Notes: generated from the letters alone by a model not told the origin. 64,000 nt of DNA from Sphingobacterium thalpophilum (GCF_038396785.1 NZ_CP151087.1:4464001-4528000), one strand, 5' to 3'; counted from the first letter of the stretch, positions 50,721-59,680 are shown. Numbers and translations are program-made.

Positions 50721-51569
50721 CTAGTAATCTCCTAAAGTTTCTGTAAGCTGATTCAATGCCGACGCCAATTGTTCGTCATTTGGAGCAACACCATGCCATT
50801 TATGAGAACCCATCATAAAATCAACACCGTTACCCATTTCAGTATGCATCAGAATAATGACTGGTTTACCTTTTCCTGTGCGTGACTTAGCTTCTGCTAA
50901 ACCTGCAACAACAGCATTCATATCATTGCCTTTAGCAATTTCCATCACATCCCAGCCAAATGCTTCCCATTTTGCACGAAGATCCCCAAGAGATAATACT
51001 TGATCTGTAGATCCGTCAATTTGTGCTTTGTTATAGTCAACAGTAGCAATTAAATTGTCAATCTTGTTGTGTGGCGCGTACATTGCAGCTTCCCAAACTT
51101 GGCCCTCCTGCAATTCTCCATCACCCATTAATACATAAACTAGATTATTGTCTTTATTCAATTTTTTTGCCTGTGCGGCTCCAATTGCAACAGATAATCC
51201 TTGTCCCAATGATCCCGAAGCAATACGAATACCTGGAAGGCCTTCGTGTGTTGTTGGGTGACCTTGAAGTCTGGAATTGATTTTTCTGAACGTTGCTAAT
51301 TCGCTCACTTCAAAATATCCCGCACGTGCCAATGTACTGTAAAATACAGGAGAGATATGTCCGTTTGACAGGAAGAATAAATCTTCTCCTTTTCCATCCA
51401 TGTCAAAGGAAGGATTGCGTTTCATTGCATTGAAATAAAGCGCCACAAAGTAATCTGTACAACCTAACGAACCACCTGGGTGTCCTGATTGACAAGCGTG
51501 TACCATACGTACGATATCACGTCTTACCTGTGATGCAATTTGTTCTAGTTTGTTAATATCTGCACTCAT
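50721..51569 (-). CDS. Transketolase, N-terminal (TPP diphosphate-binding) subunit
   Basis: 282 residues, from MSADINKLEQIASQVRRDIVRMVHACQSGHPGGSLGCTDYF. The TPP/metal motif is GDGELQEGQVWEAAMYAPHNKIDNLIATVDYN (GDGx...N type), and GHPTTHEGLPGIRIASGSLGQGLSVAIG binds the cofactor. ATG 51569 is chosen over an upstream GTG that would add six residues. It is the first of the two-gene transketolase pair. Confidence 0.92.
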   Translation of the reverse strand: MSADINKLEQIASQVRRDIVRMVHACQSGHPGGSLGCTDYFVALYFNAMKRNPSFDMDGKGEDLFFLSNGHISPVFYSTLARAGYFEVSELATFRKINSRLQGHPTTHEGLPGIRIASGSLGQGLSVAIGAAQAKKLNKDNNLVYVLMGDGELQEGQVWEAAMYAPHNKIDNLIATVDYNKAQIDGSTDQVLSLGDLRAKWEAFGWDVMEIAKGNDMNAVVAGLAEAKSRTGKGKPVIILMHTEMGNGVDFMMGSHKWHGVAPNDEQLASALNQLTETLGDY

Positions 51570-51739
51570 TTTTTTTGTTGGTTTCACAATTGGTCGTAAA
51601 GTTAACTATTTTTAAGCTAGATGCTTGTTAAAAAATGAATTTATATTGACTTATCCCAGATTGAAGAAATGTTTGATCTGCGAATTTTTATTTTTTTTGT
51701 ACCTTGGTTCACTTTATAAAACCAACAATTTTCAGCATA

Positions 51740-54156
51740 ATGCCTAATCAACTCAAAAGCTGCTTTATTATTTCAGCGCTCTCAGCCCTTTATTTACATT
51801 CTTCAGCCCAGCACATCAACATTTATCATAAGGATTGGATCGACTTTAACAAAAATGGGAAAAAGGATATTTATGAAGACTCCAAACAGAAAATAGCCAG
51901 TCGCGTGGGGATCTGTTGCGTCAAATGACTGTTCAAGAAAAGGCCAATCAGACGGTTACGCTCTACGGCTATGGGCGTGTTTTGACAGATGAGCAGCCTA
52001 CTGCCGCTTGGGACAAAGAGATTTGGAAACACGGCTTGGCCAATATCGACGAAATGTTGAATAGCCTGGCGTATAATAAATCGGCAAGAAGTTCATTTTC
52101 GTATCCTTTCAGCCGCCACGCGCAAGCCTTAAATAATGTTCAAAAATGGTTTGTGGAAAATACACGACTTGGTATTCCTGTTGATTTTACCAATGAGGGG
52201 ATTCATGGACTCAACCACGATCGGGCGACCTCCTTGCCGGCACCAATCAATATTGGAAGTACATGGAATACTTCACTGGTACGTAAAGCTGGCAATATAG
52301 TTGGTAGGGAAGCCAAATATCTTGGATATACCAATGTCTATACGCCTATTCTTGATGTTTCTAGAGATCCACGCTGGGGAAGAGTGGTTGAAACCTATGG
52401 CGAAGATCCGTTTCATATTGCCGAGATGGGGAAACAGGTTGTTTTAGGGATTCAACAAAATGGCGTCGCCTCCACATTGAAACATTATGCGGTCTATTCT
52501 GTACCCAAAGGGGGAAGAGATGGCAATGCACGAACGGATCCGCATGTTGGCTTTCGTGAGATGCATTCGCTTCACCTGTATCCATTTAAAAGGGTCATAA
52601 AGGAAGCCAAACCTTTGGGAGTCATGAGTAGTTATAATGATTATGATGGCTTGCCTGTAACTGCAAGTAGCTATTTTTTACAGGACTTACTCCGAAAAGA
52701 TTATGGTTTTGAAGGGTATGTGGTGTCTGACAGTGAGGCCCTAGAGTTTATTTACAACAAACATCACGTTGCTGCAAACTATAAAGATGCTATTAAACAG
52801 GCATTAGAGGCGGGTTTGAATGTGCGGACAAATTTTGATCCACCGAGTACATATCTAGCGCCATTAATGGAACTCATCGAAGGGGGAGGTTTGGATACCA
52901 AAATATTGGATCAGCGGGTTCGCGAAGTCCTGACCGTGAAATTTAAACTGGGTTTATTTGATCATCCATTGATAGAAGATACGGCGATAGCCGATAAAAA
53001 GGTGCATACCCCTGCAGATGAAGAAGTATCTCTTCAAATGAATAGGGAGTCTATTGTTCTGTTGAAAAATGAACAGAATCTTCTTCCAATAGACGTGAAT
53101 AAATACAAACGAATTTTGGTTACGGGACCAATGGCAGAGGCAACAAATTATACGACAAGTCGCTATGGACCTTCCAATAATCCGATCACAACCATCAAAG
53201 ATGGGATTATAAACTATGCAAAAACAAAGGCACTTCGGGTTGATTATGCCAAAGGGGTAGATGTCGTGGATAAAAACTGGCCTGAAAGTGAGATTATTCC
53301 AACAGACTTGTCCGGCGAGGAGCTGGAAAAGATGGCCGAAGGTGTTCGTCTCGGTAAAGAATCCGACCTAATTATAGCCGTAATGGGCGAGTCGGAACGG
53401 GAAGTCGGTGAAAGTCGGTCGCGATCAGATCTAAATTTGCCCGGCAAGCAACGCGACTATTTGATGAAATTGAAGGAAACAGGCAAACCTATTGTGCTGG
53501 TACTTGTCAATGGCCGTCCACTTACTGTCAATTGGGAAAATAAGTATCTACCTGCAATTGTGGAGAGTTGGTTTCTTAGCAATCAGTCGGGAAATGTTCT
53601 TGCCGAAATGCTGTTTGGAGCGTATAGCCCTAGTGGAAAATTGCCCATTTCATTTCCAAAGTCTGTAGGACAGGTTGAAATGAATTTTCCGACCAAGCCC
53701 GCTGCACAGGCGGGGCAACCCGGGGTCGGACCCAATGGTTGGGGGAATAGTCGGGTTGTCGGATTCTTATACCCCTTCGGATATGGATTAAGCTACACAG
53801 ATTTTAGCTTTTCAAATTTACAACTCACTAAGAAACAGATCAGGCCAACAGATTCTCTTACAGTTACGGTTGATATTGAAAACATAGGGAAGAGGAAAGG
53901 CGCCGAAGTTGTTCAGCTTTATATCAAGGATGTGCTTTCTTCGGTAACAACGTATGAAATGGATTTGCGTGGATTCGAAAAAGTTGAACTTAATCCAGGG
54001 GAGAAGAAGACCTTACAGTTTACGATCTTACCCGCCCACCTGGAACTTTTGGATCGCAACAACAACTGGACAGTTGAGCCCGGCAAATTTGAACTATTTA
54101 TCGGTAATTCTTCTGTTAATCTCCCGCTTAAAGATTCATTTGAAGTGGTCAATTAG
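51740..54156 (+). pseudogene. GH3 glycoside hydrolase (beta-glucosidase-like) with a -1 frameshift
   Basis: Secreted GH3 family protein. The reading frame from ATG 51740 (signal peptide, then HINIYHKDWIDFNKNGKKDIYEDSKQKIASRV) stops at 51928. The rest of the enzyme continues in another frame from about 51910 (DLLRQMTVQEKANQT) to 54156. Joining them restores the family pattern RVxDLLxxMTxxEK, so one base is missing around 51905-51911 (run GTGGGGAT). The downstream part keeps all domains: TIM barrel with nucleophile Asp at 52729-52731 (VVSDSEA), the alpha/beta sandwich and a C-terminal Fn3-like domain. Real pseudogene, programmed shift or sequencing error cannot be told apart here. Confidence 0.85.
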
Positions 54157-54217
54157 GTTTAAAATTGCCAGACCAAATAGATGACGGATGGCAATCCTTC
54201 CTTAGGACTTAGGGGAT

Positions 54218-54260
54218 AAAAAAAAGGATTCAGCAAAATTAACTACTGAATCCTTTTTTT
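54218..54260. terminator. Bidirectional terminator, GH3 gene / nfu gene
   Basis: AAAAAGGATTCAG / CTGAATCCTTTTTTT, loop about 12 nt, between convergent genes. Confidence 0.88.
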
Positions 54261-54280
54261 ATTGTATCGAATAGCTGTGA

Positions 54281-54835
54281 TTACATGGCCTCTGCCACTA
54301 CTTCAGTCACTTCTGGAACCATGCGTTTCAACAAGCCCTCAATTCCTGCTTTTAATGTAATTGTCGAAGATGGACAACCACTGCAAGAACCTTTTAGTTC
54401 AACTGTCACAATACCTTCGTTGAAGGATTTATAATGGATTGCTCCACCATCTTGTTCAACAGCAGGTCTTACATAATCATGTAATACTTGTTGTATCTTC
54501 ACTTCAGTTTCAGTACCTTCAAAATTGACCTCGTTATCGTGGTGTACCGTTTTTACAGCAAGTTCAGACTCTACAGCACCTTTTACAAAGTCTTTTAGCA
54601 AGGCTTCAATGTCTTCCCATTCCGCATCTTCTGTTTTGGTAATGGTCACGAAGTTACTTGCAAAAAATACCCCATTTACAAAATTAAATTTGAATAATTC
54701 AAGTGCAAACGGTGAATCTTGTGCTGCTTCTTTATTTGGATAATCCACACTACCGTTGATCAATAATTTATTGACCAAGAACTTCATTGTAGAAGGGTTG
54801 GGTGTAGACTCTGTATATACGTTAATCGTAGCCAT
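54281..54835 (-). CDS. Nfu/NifU-type iron-sulfur carrier protein
   Basis: 184 residues. The N-terminal Nfu_N domain (about 3-85; TESTPNPSTMKFLVNKLL) is followed by a C-terminal NifU-like domain (about 108-178; VLHDYVRPAVEQDGGAIHYKSF and GSCSGCPSSTITLKAGIE). The CxxC binds an Fe-S cluster for delivery to apoproteins. The architecture is like mitochondrial NFU1 and many Bacteroidota proteins. A consensus promoter lies upstream (54859-54887). Monocistronic. Confidence 0.93.
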   Translation of the reverse strand: MATINVYTESTPNPSTMKFLVNKLLINGSVDYPNKEAAQDSPFALELFKFNFVNGVFFASNFVTITKTEDAEWEDIEALLKDFVKGAVESELAVKTVHHDNEVNFEGTETEVKIQQVLHDYVRPAVEQDGGAIHYKSFNEGIVTVELKGSCSGCPSSTITLKAGIEGLLKRMVPEVTEVVAEAM

Positions 54836-54858
54836 GTAGTATCTATTTTTATTCCAAG

Positions 54859-54887
54859 CAAATATAGGTCAAAAGAAGCTTTGTTAA
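54859..54887 (-). promoter_or_regulatory. Promoter of the nfu gene
   Basis: Coding-strand TTA (54885-54887), 18 nt, TATATTTG (54859-54866); same -7 box and spacing as the tRNA promoters, with TTA for TTG. Confidence 0.65.
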
Positions 54888-54907
54888 GGTCATCTATAAG
54901 TAAAAGC

Positions 54908-56257
54908 TTATAAAGTAACACCTGTGTAGTTCGAAGGGCTGATCGCTTTCAGTTCCTCTTTAACTTCCGCTGATACATTTAGATTATCAACAAATGTTGC
55001 TATCGTTTCTTTTGTAACATGTGTGTTGGTACGTGTTAGGTCTTTTAAAGCTTCATACGGCTTTGGATAGCCCTCCCTTCTCAAAATAGTTTGAAGTGCC
55101 TCGGCAACAACAGCCCAATTATTTTCAAGATCATTGGCCAATGCCTGATCGTTTAAGATCAATTTGCGTAACCCTCTCAAAGTCGATTTAAAAGCGATCA
55201 AGGTATGTGCAAATGGAACACCAATATTACGTAATACGGTAGAATCTGTTAAATCTCGTTGAAGACGGGAAACTGGTAACTTAGCCGCAAGGTGCTCAAA
55301 AATTGCATTTGCAATACCTAAATTTCCTTCTGCATTTTCAAAGTCAATTGGGTTGACTTTATGTGGCATAGCCGAAGAACCGATTTGACCAGCAGTGATT
55401 TTTTGTTTAAAATATTCCATCGAAATATATGTCCAAATGTCACGGCATAAATCGATGACAATATTGTTTATCCGTTTTAAAGCATCACAGCTTGCCGCAA
55501 AGTTATCGTAATGCTCAATTTGCGTGGTGGTTTGTGAACGGTCTAAGCCCAAGATATTGTTGACGAAATTATTTCCGAAATCGACCCAATTTGTTGCCGG
55601 ATAGGCAACGTGATGTGCATTAAAATTACCAGTTGCACCACCAAATTTAGCCGAATACGGTACTTGGTGTAATAGTTGCAATTGACGTTCTATGCGTTCA
55701 ATGAAAACATAAAGCTCTTTGCCCAAGCGAGTTGGGGAGGCCGGCTGTCCATGGGTACGAGCCAACATTGGGATGTCTGACCACGAAGTTGCCAAAGATT
55801 TCAATTCATGAAGCAACTCTTCAATTGCAGGCGTATAGCTCTCTTTAATGGCTTCTTTCCAGGAAAGTGGAATGGCTGTATTATTGATATCTTGTGAAGT
55901 CAAACCAAAATGAATGAATTCAAGGTAGTCTTGTAATCCCAATTTTTCAAATTGATCCTTTAGAAAATATTCAACAGCTTTAACATCATGGTTCGTAACT
56001 TTCTCTGTGTTTTTGATCCAAATGGCATCTTCTTCAGAAAAATTCCGGTAGATATCCCGCAATTTTTCATTGAGCGTTTTGTCAAACTGTTGCAATTGAG
56101 CAATGCCCGATTCACTTAATGCAATAAAATATTCGACTTCTACGCGTACACGATATTTTATTAAAGCAAATTCGGAAAAAAATGCTGAAAGTTCATTGGT
56201 ATTATTGTAATAGCGTCCGTCAATAGGCGTAACTGCTGTTAAAGATGATAAAGCCAT
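54908..56257 (-). CDS. purB: Adenylosuccinate lyase
   Basis: Catalyses two fumarate-releasing steps of purine synthesis (SAICAR to AICAR and adenylosuccinate to AMP). 449 residues from ATG 56257 (MALSSLTAVTPIDGRYY). The fumarase/aspartase signature is complete: SSAMPHKVNPIDFENAEGN with the mobile Ser. HFGLTSQDINNTA and ARTHGQPASPTRLGKE supply the catalytic His residues. The form is the E. coli-type enzyme. An upstream TTG start is rejected because it lies in the TAnnTTTG box (56276-56283). Confidence 0.96.
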   Translation of the reverse strand: MALSSLTAVTPIDGRYYNNTNELSAFFSEFALIKYRVRVEVEYFIALSESGIAQLQQFDKTLNEKLRDIYRNFSEEDAIWIKNTEKVTNHDVKAVEYFLKDQFEKLGLQDYLEFIHFGLTSQDINNTAIPLSWKEAIKESYTPAIEELLHELKSLATSWSDIPMLARTHGQPASPTRLGKELYVFIERIERQLQLLHQVPYSAKFGGATGNFNAHHVAYPATNWVDFGNNFVNNILGLDRSQTTTQIEHYDNFAASCDALKRINNIVIDLCRDIWTYISMEYFKQKITAGQIGSSAMPHKVNPIDFENAEGNLGIANAIFEHLAAKLPVSRLQRDLTDSTVLRNIGVPFAHTLIAFKSTLRGLRKLILNDQALANDLENNWAVVAEALQTILRREGYPKPYEALKDLTRTNTHVTKETIATFVDNLNVSAEVKEELKAISPSNYTGVTL

Positions 56258-56275
56258 AGATTGAATGATTTTTGG

Positions 56276-56283
56276 CAAAGGTA
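56276..56283 (-). promoter_or_regulatory. TAnnTTTG box of purB
   Basis: CAAAGGTA on plus, TACCTTTG on the coding strand, 18 nt before ATG 56257. Confidence 0.5.
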
Positions 56284-56323
56284 AAAAAATGCTTGGAGCT
56301 TAGCAATTTAATTGGTGTAGATA

Positions 56324-56357
56324 TAAAAAAAGCTTCCTTGTTGAAGGAAGCTTTCTA
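56324..56357 (-). terminator. Terminator of the distal small lipoprotein gene
   Basis: AAAGCTTCCTT / AAGGAAGCTTT with GTTG loop and a T-run on the minus strand. Confidence 0.88.
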
Positions 56358-56382
56358 TACGATGTAAATTCTTTTCAGAGAA

Positions 56383-56586
56383 TTAGTGAGCAGCTTTAGT
56401 TGAATCAACTTTAGCAGCAGCTGAATCTACAGCAGTTTTTGCTGAATCCAATTGGGTGTTAGCTGAATCTAAAGCAACGTTAGCTGAATCAGTAGCAGCG
56501 TCAGTTTTTTTAGCAGTTTCACCACATGATGCGAAAGCCAATGTTAAAGCTAAACCTAAGAAACCGAATTTGAATGCGTTTTTCAT
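56383..56586 (-). CDS. Small Ala-rich repeat lipoprotein (paralogue B)
   Basis: 67 residues. The signal peptide MKNAFKFGFLGLALTLAFASC ends in a lipobox (Cys21). The mature part is built from heptad-like units of Asp-Ser-Ala-x4 (DSANVALDSANTQLDSAKTAVDSAAAKVDSTKAAH). It is likely an amphipathic helix or coiled coil anchored to a membrane by lipid, in the manner of Lpp-type proteins. It is clearly paralogous to the gene at 56733-56957 (signal peptides nearly identical). Function unknown. It has its own terminator and a shared upstream motif. Confidence 0.8.
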   Translation of the reverse strand: MKNAFKFGFLGLALTLAFASCGETAKKTDAATDSANVALDSANTQLDSAKTAVDSAAAKVDSTKAAH

Positions 56587-56628
56587 TTTATTAAAATTAA
56601 AATATTTTTAAATCTTGTTATTTAGGAG

Positions 56629-56658
56629 TTAATACCACTAAACCAGAAAGGTAACCCC
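56629..56658 (-). promoter_or_regulatory. Conserved block upstream of small lipoprotein B
   Basis: Coding-strand GGGGTTACCTTTCTGG... to TATTAA. It resembles the block at 57004-57032 before paralogue A: most of the roughly 29 nt match, including GGGTTACCTTT, TGGTT and TATTAA. It contains a TAnnTTT core, so it is probably the shared promoter with an added regulatory site. Confidence 0.55.
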
Positions 56659-56672
56659 TGTATTTATTTTTT

Positions 56673-56711
56673 TTGAAAAAAAGAAAGGCCTTTCGTAAAA
56701 AAGGCCTTCCA
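56673..56711 (-). terminator. Terminator of small lipoprotein A gene
   Basis: AAGGCCTTT / AAAGGCCTT stem on the minus strand followed by CTTTTTTT, between the two paralogous genes, so they are separate transcripts. Confidence 0.82.
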
Positions 56712-56732
56712 AAAGCTCTATTCAGTTCTAAA

Positions 56733-56957
56733 TTATTTTTTAGTAGCAGCTGAATCAACTTTAGCAGCAGCTGAATCAACTTTAGCAGCAGCTGAATCAA
56801 CTTTAGTAGCAGCTGAATCTAATGTGTTAGCAGCTGAATCAACTAAAGCAGAAGCTGAATCTGCAGCACCTTCAGCTTTTTTCTCTGAATTGTTACAAGA
56901 TGCGAAAGCTACAGTTAAAGCTAAACCTAAGAAACCGAATTTTAATGCGTTTTTCAT
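56733..56957 (-). CDS. Small Ala-rich repeat lipoprotein (paralogue A)
   Basis: 74 residues; signal peptide and lipobox MKNALKFGFLGLALTVAFASC (Cys21), then a linker and about six heptads of the type Asp-Ser-Ala-Ala-x-Lys-Val. At DNA level the heptads form near-perfect 21-bp tandem repeats (about 56741-56870), so the gene can expand or contract by replication slippage. Paralogous to the gene at 56383-56586. A membrane-anchored helical rod is a reasonable structural inference; no function is known. Confidence 0.82.
   Translation of the reverse strand: MKNALKFGFLGLALTVAFASCNNSEKKAEGAADSASALVDSAANTLDSAATKVDSAAAKVDSAAAKVDSAATKK
56741..56870. repeat. 21-bp tandem repeat within small lipoprotein A gene
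   Basis: Units of GCAGCTGAATCAACTTTAGCA and variants, encoding the heptads. The first three copies are nearly identical and later ones degrade. Confidence 0.85.
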
Positions 56958-57311
56958 TTTCTAATTTTCTAATTTAAATTGAAATAATTTTCTTTTTCAT
57001 CTCTTAATACACGTAACCAAAAAAGGTAACCCAAAAAATATGTTTTTTTTAAAATATTATATAAATAGCTGATTTTAAGTTGTTTAATTTATTTAAAATA
57101 AAATGTTATCCCACAAGTCTCGGCTTGTGTCATCCTTTAGCTTAACAAGGGCTAAGAAAGGGTGATCGTTGTGCCGTTCTTGTGTGTTTGTTGTGCTGAG
57201 CTTGTGTGAACTTATTTTTAGCCAATCTGGGGATAAGATGGTACTGATAACAAACAATTTTCGATTATTTTGCTTATTTTAAGAAGTAAACGCTTAAAAA
57301 GAATTCGCAAT
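56958..57311. other. 354-bp intergenic region with possible structured RNA
   Basis: Contains the upstream block of lipoprotein A (57004-57032) and a folded-looking segment at 57106-57236. That segment is closed by TTATCCC (57106-57112) and GGGATAA (57230-57236), with inner stems CACAAG (57112-57117) / CTTGTG (57124-57129) and CCTT+TAGC (57134-57141) / GCTA+AAGG (57151-57161). CTTGTGT occurs three times. No gene and no known RNA family recognised. Confidence 0.4.
57004..57032 (-). promoter_or_regulatory. Conserved block upstream of small lipoprotein A
   Basis: Coding-strand GGGTTACCTTTTTTGGTT... to TATTAA; counterpart of 56629-56658. Confidence 0.55.
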
Positions 57312-58661
57312 ATGTTTGATAAAGTAAAGAATATAATGGATTTGGCAAAATCAATAGACTTTGGCAAATTGGAAGAAATATCGAAGAAAGTGGATTTGGG
57401 AGCAGTAATGGATGCTGTATCAAAAATGGATGATAAACAGCTTCATGGTTTAATGAAAATGCTGAGTGCAGGAAAAGAAAAAAAAGAATTACCTCCTATT
57501 AATGGTGACTTCTATGCTATGGATAGCAAATTAAACGATGTAGACCGTGCATTGCAATTGAAAGTAAGGGATTTTATGGAGACAGAAGTCAAGCCAATTG
57601 TCAATAAATATTGGCTAAGGGATGAATTCCCTTTTGAAATAGTACCTAAACTTGCGGCTTTAAATATTTGTGGCTATACCTACGATGGATATGGTTGCAT
57701 GGGGGGAAGTTCCTTGATGGAAGGAATTATAGCGGCGGAGATAGCACGGGTAGATGCTTCTGTAGCGACTTTCTTTGGCGTACAGAGTGGTTTGGCCATG
57801 GGATCAATTTATATTTGCGGATCCGAAGAGCAAAAACAGGAATGGTTGCCCAAAATGCAGCAGATGCGAGTGATCGGTGCTTTTGGTTTAACAGAGCCTG
57901 AAGTAGGGTCGGGAGCAGCGGGCGGATTGACAACAACCTGTAAGAAGACTGCCGAAGGCTGGGTGTTAAATGGTCAGAAAAAATGGATCGGGAACTCCAC
58001 CTTTTCGGATATCACCATTGTTTGGGCTAGGGATCTTGATGATGGCGAAGTGAAAGGTTTTATTGTACGAAAGGATAATCCAGGTTTTTCAGTTGAGAAA
58101 ATTAAAGATAAGATGGCTTTGCGCATTGTGCAGAACGGCCTTATTACTTTAGCGCATTGTATCGTTCCAGAAAGTGATCGCCTGCAACATGCGAATTCCT
58201 TTAAAGATACAGGAAAGGTTCTTCAGATGACGCGAGCTGGTGTCGCTTGGATGGCCGTAGGATGTGCGCGGGGTGCCTACGAAAATGCCTTGGATTATAC
58301 GCGGAAAAGGAAGCAATTTGGTAAACCAATCGCTGCTTTTCAGCTTATTCAAAATCACCTGGTTGAAATGTTGTCCAATTTAACAGCTATGCAAACGCTT
58401 GTCTTCAGATTATCTGAATTACAGGATAAAGGTGAACTAAAAGATGAACATGCCTCGCTGGCTAAAGTCTTCTGTTCTTTACGTACGAGAGATATTGTTT
58501 CCAAGGCTCGAGAGGTCATGGGTGGAAACGGTATTCTGTTGGAGTATAATGTCGCACGGTTTTTGGCCGATGCCGAAGCAATTTATTCCTATGAGGGGAC
58601 AAAAGAAATCAATTCACTCATAGTTGGTAGAAGTATAACTGGATTTAGTGCCTTTGTTTAG
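57312..58661 (+). CDS. Acyl-CoA dehydrogenase with N-terminal helical extension
   Basis: 449 residues from ATG 57312 (MFDKVKNIMDLAKSIDF). The core (about 75-449) is an acyl-CoA dehydrogenase: FGLTEPEVGSGAAGGLTTTCKK (FAD/substrate loop), KKWIGNSTFSDI and the FAD-binding YTRKRKQFGKPIAAFQLIQ. The C-terminal YSYEGTKEINSLIVGRSITG holds the expected catalytic Glu. The pattern is closest to glutaryl-CoA dehydrogenase-like members. The first about 70 residues are a helical, charged extension (KLEEISKKVDLGAVMDAVSKMDDKQLHGLMKML) not found in typical ACADs. Monocistronic. Confidence 0.9.
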   Translation: MFDKVKNIMDLAKSIDFGKLEEISKKVDLGAVMDAVSKMDDKQLHGLMKMLSAGKEKKELPPINGDFYAMDSKLNDVDRALQLKVRDFMETEVKPIVNKYWLRDEFPFEIVPKLAALNICGYTYDGYGCMGGSSLMEGIIAAEIARVDASVATFFGVQSGLAMGSIYICGSEEQKQEWLPKMQQMRVIGAFGLTEPEVGSGAAGGLTTTCKKTAEGWVLNGQKKWIGNSTFSDITIVWARDLDDGEVKGFIVRKDNPGFSVEKIKDKMALRIVQNGLITLAHCIVPESDRLQHANSFKDTGKVLQMTRAGVAWMAVGCARGAYENALDYTRKRKQFGKPIAAFQLIQNHLVEMLSNLTAMQTLVFRLSELQDKGELKDEHASLAKVFCSLRTRDIVSKAREVMGGNGILLEYNVARFLADAEAIYSYEGTKEINSLIVGRSITGFSAFV

Positions 58662-58712
58662 GCGAGATCCGGCTGGTTTTTGACTTCCTGTTGCCAAATA
58701 TCGATTAATACA

Positions 58713-58749
58713 TAAAAAGGGCGTTGTTTTTTAAACAATGCCCTTTTTA
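58713..58749. terminator. Bidirectional terminator, acyl-CoA dehydrogenase / META gene
   Basis: AAAAAGGGCGTTGTTT / AAACAATGCCCTTTTT with a single G-T pair, between convergent genes. Confidence 0.9.
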
Positions 58750-58776
58750 CTTCAGTTGGAGCAAAAAAGCAATTTT

Positions 58777-59562
58777 CTATTTCCGTTTAAATCGCATAAT
58801 AGCAATATCTCCCATGATAAATGTCAAGGTATTCTCGCTTACACTATAGGTGTTTACCTTTTCCAATGTCGAAAAGAAAGTTGCTTCACCATTACCTTCG
58901 CAGGCCATCTTTGTCGACATAATGGGGCCAAAATTAATGGTGTTTCTATTCGTTTTAAAAGTCATATTGTAGTTATTACAGCTGCTATTTCCGTTTATTT
59001 TACCACTGGAAACATCAAATATCATGGTTGGTTTACGATTGGGATATAGGCCATCGAAAGCAATCCGTGGGCCGGATATATAATCAAGTTCCCAAGTTCC
59101 ACTAAGTTGTTGCTTATTGTCCTGAATCAACTTAAATTTTGCCAGGGGAGCCATTTTCGCTTTGTTCAAGCTAAGAATATCATCCTTAACCGTATAGTTA
59201 TCTGCAGCAATCAGGTTTTTGGATAAGGCTTGTTCAATAGACATATCCGGACAGGCCATCATCGTAGACATACCCTGAGCAAATTTAACCTTTCCATTCT
59301 TTGATAAAGTCAATTCTCCACCGATGCCATTACATCCCCCACTTGCACTGTAACTTTTTTCGTCCAGCTGGAGGTAAGGCATTTTACCGTTGATTTGATC
59401 TGCTACTGGCTGTCCATTGATTTCAATCAATTGCCATTTTTTTCCAATTACTGACGACAGGCTACTTTCTGTGTTCTGCTCATTCGCGTTTTTCTTCATC
59501 ACAGAGCAACTTCCAAGACTAACGATTAAGATGGCCAGTATGGCGATGTTTTTAAAGTTCAT
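58777..59562 (-). CDS. Lipoprotein with two META domains
   Basis: 261 residues; signal peptide and lipobox MNFKNIAILAILIVSLGSC. Two tandem META (HslJ-like) domains follow. The first (about 40-140) has WQLIEINGQPV, SGGCNGIGGELTLSKNGKVKF and MACPDMSIEQA. The second (about 150-258) has WELDYISGPRI, GNSSCNNYNMTFKTNRNTINF and MACEGNGEATFF. The repeated M-x-C pairs are the family hallmark. META proteins are linked to heat-shock, motility or antibiotic (novobiocin) tolerance in other bacteria; the role here is unknown. Monocistronic. Confidence 0.88.
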   Translation of the reverse strand: MNFKNIAILAILIVSLGSCSVMKKNANEQNTESSLSSVIGKKWQLIEINGQPVADQINGKMPYLQLDEKSYSASGGCNGIGGELTLSKNGKVKFAQGMSTMMACPDMSIEQALSKNLIAADNYTVKDDILSLNKAKMAPLAKFKLIQDNKQQLSGTWELDYISGPRIAFDGLYPNRKPTMIFDVSSGKINGNSSCNNYNMTFKTNRNTINFGPIMSTKMACEGNGEATFFSTLEKVNTYSVSENTLTFIMGDIAIMRFKRK

Positions 59563-59633
59563 ATTCTAAATTTTAACCTATTAACACCCTTTTTAACGTT
59601 TGGTTTGACGAAATGCTACAAAAGTTCACAAAC

Positions 59634-59664
59634 AAAGAAGGCTTCCAATTTGGAAGCCTTCTTT
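59634..59664 (-). terminator. Terminator after yidC
   Basis: AAAGAAGGCTTCCA / TGGAAGCCTTCTTT with loop ATT; 14-bp perfect stem. Confidence 0.92.
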
Positions 59665-59680
59665 ATCAGTAGGATAAATC

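Noticed and set aside
49766..51569. Transketolase broken into two genes by mutation
   Set aside because: Both halves have complete domain boundaries, proper starts and stops and a 1-bp gap; split transketolases are a known natural form.
56741..56870. CRISPR array
   Set aside because: The 21-bp units are contiguous, in frame and encode heptads; there are no spacers.
57106..57236. DnaA boxes or an origin of replication (TTATCCC-CACA-like and GGGATAA motifs)
   Set aside because: Neither is an exact TTATNCACA box, there is no cluster, no AT-rich unwinding element next to them and no dnaA/dnaN gene nearby. The motifs pair with each other instead.
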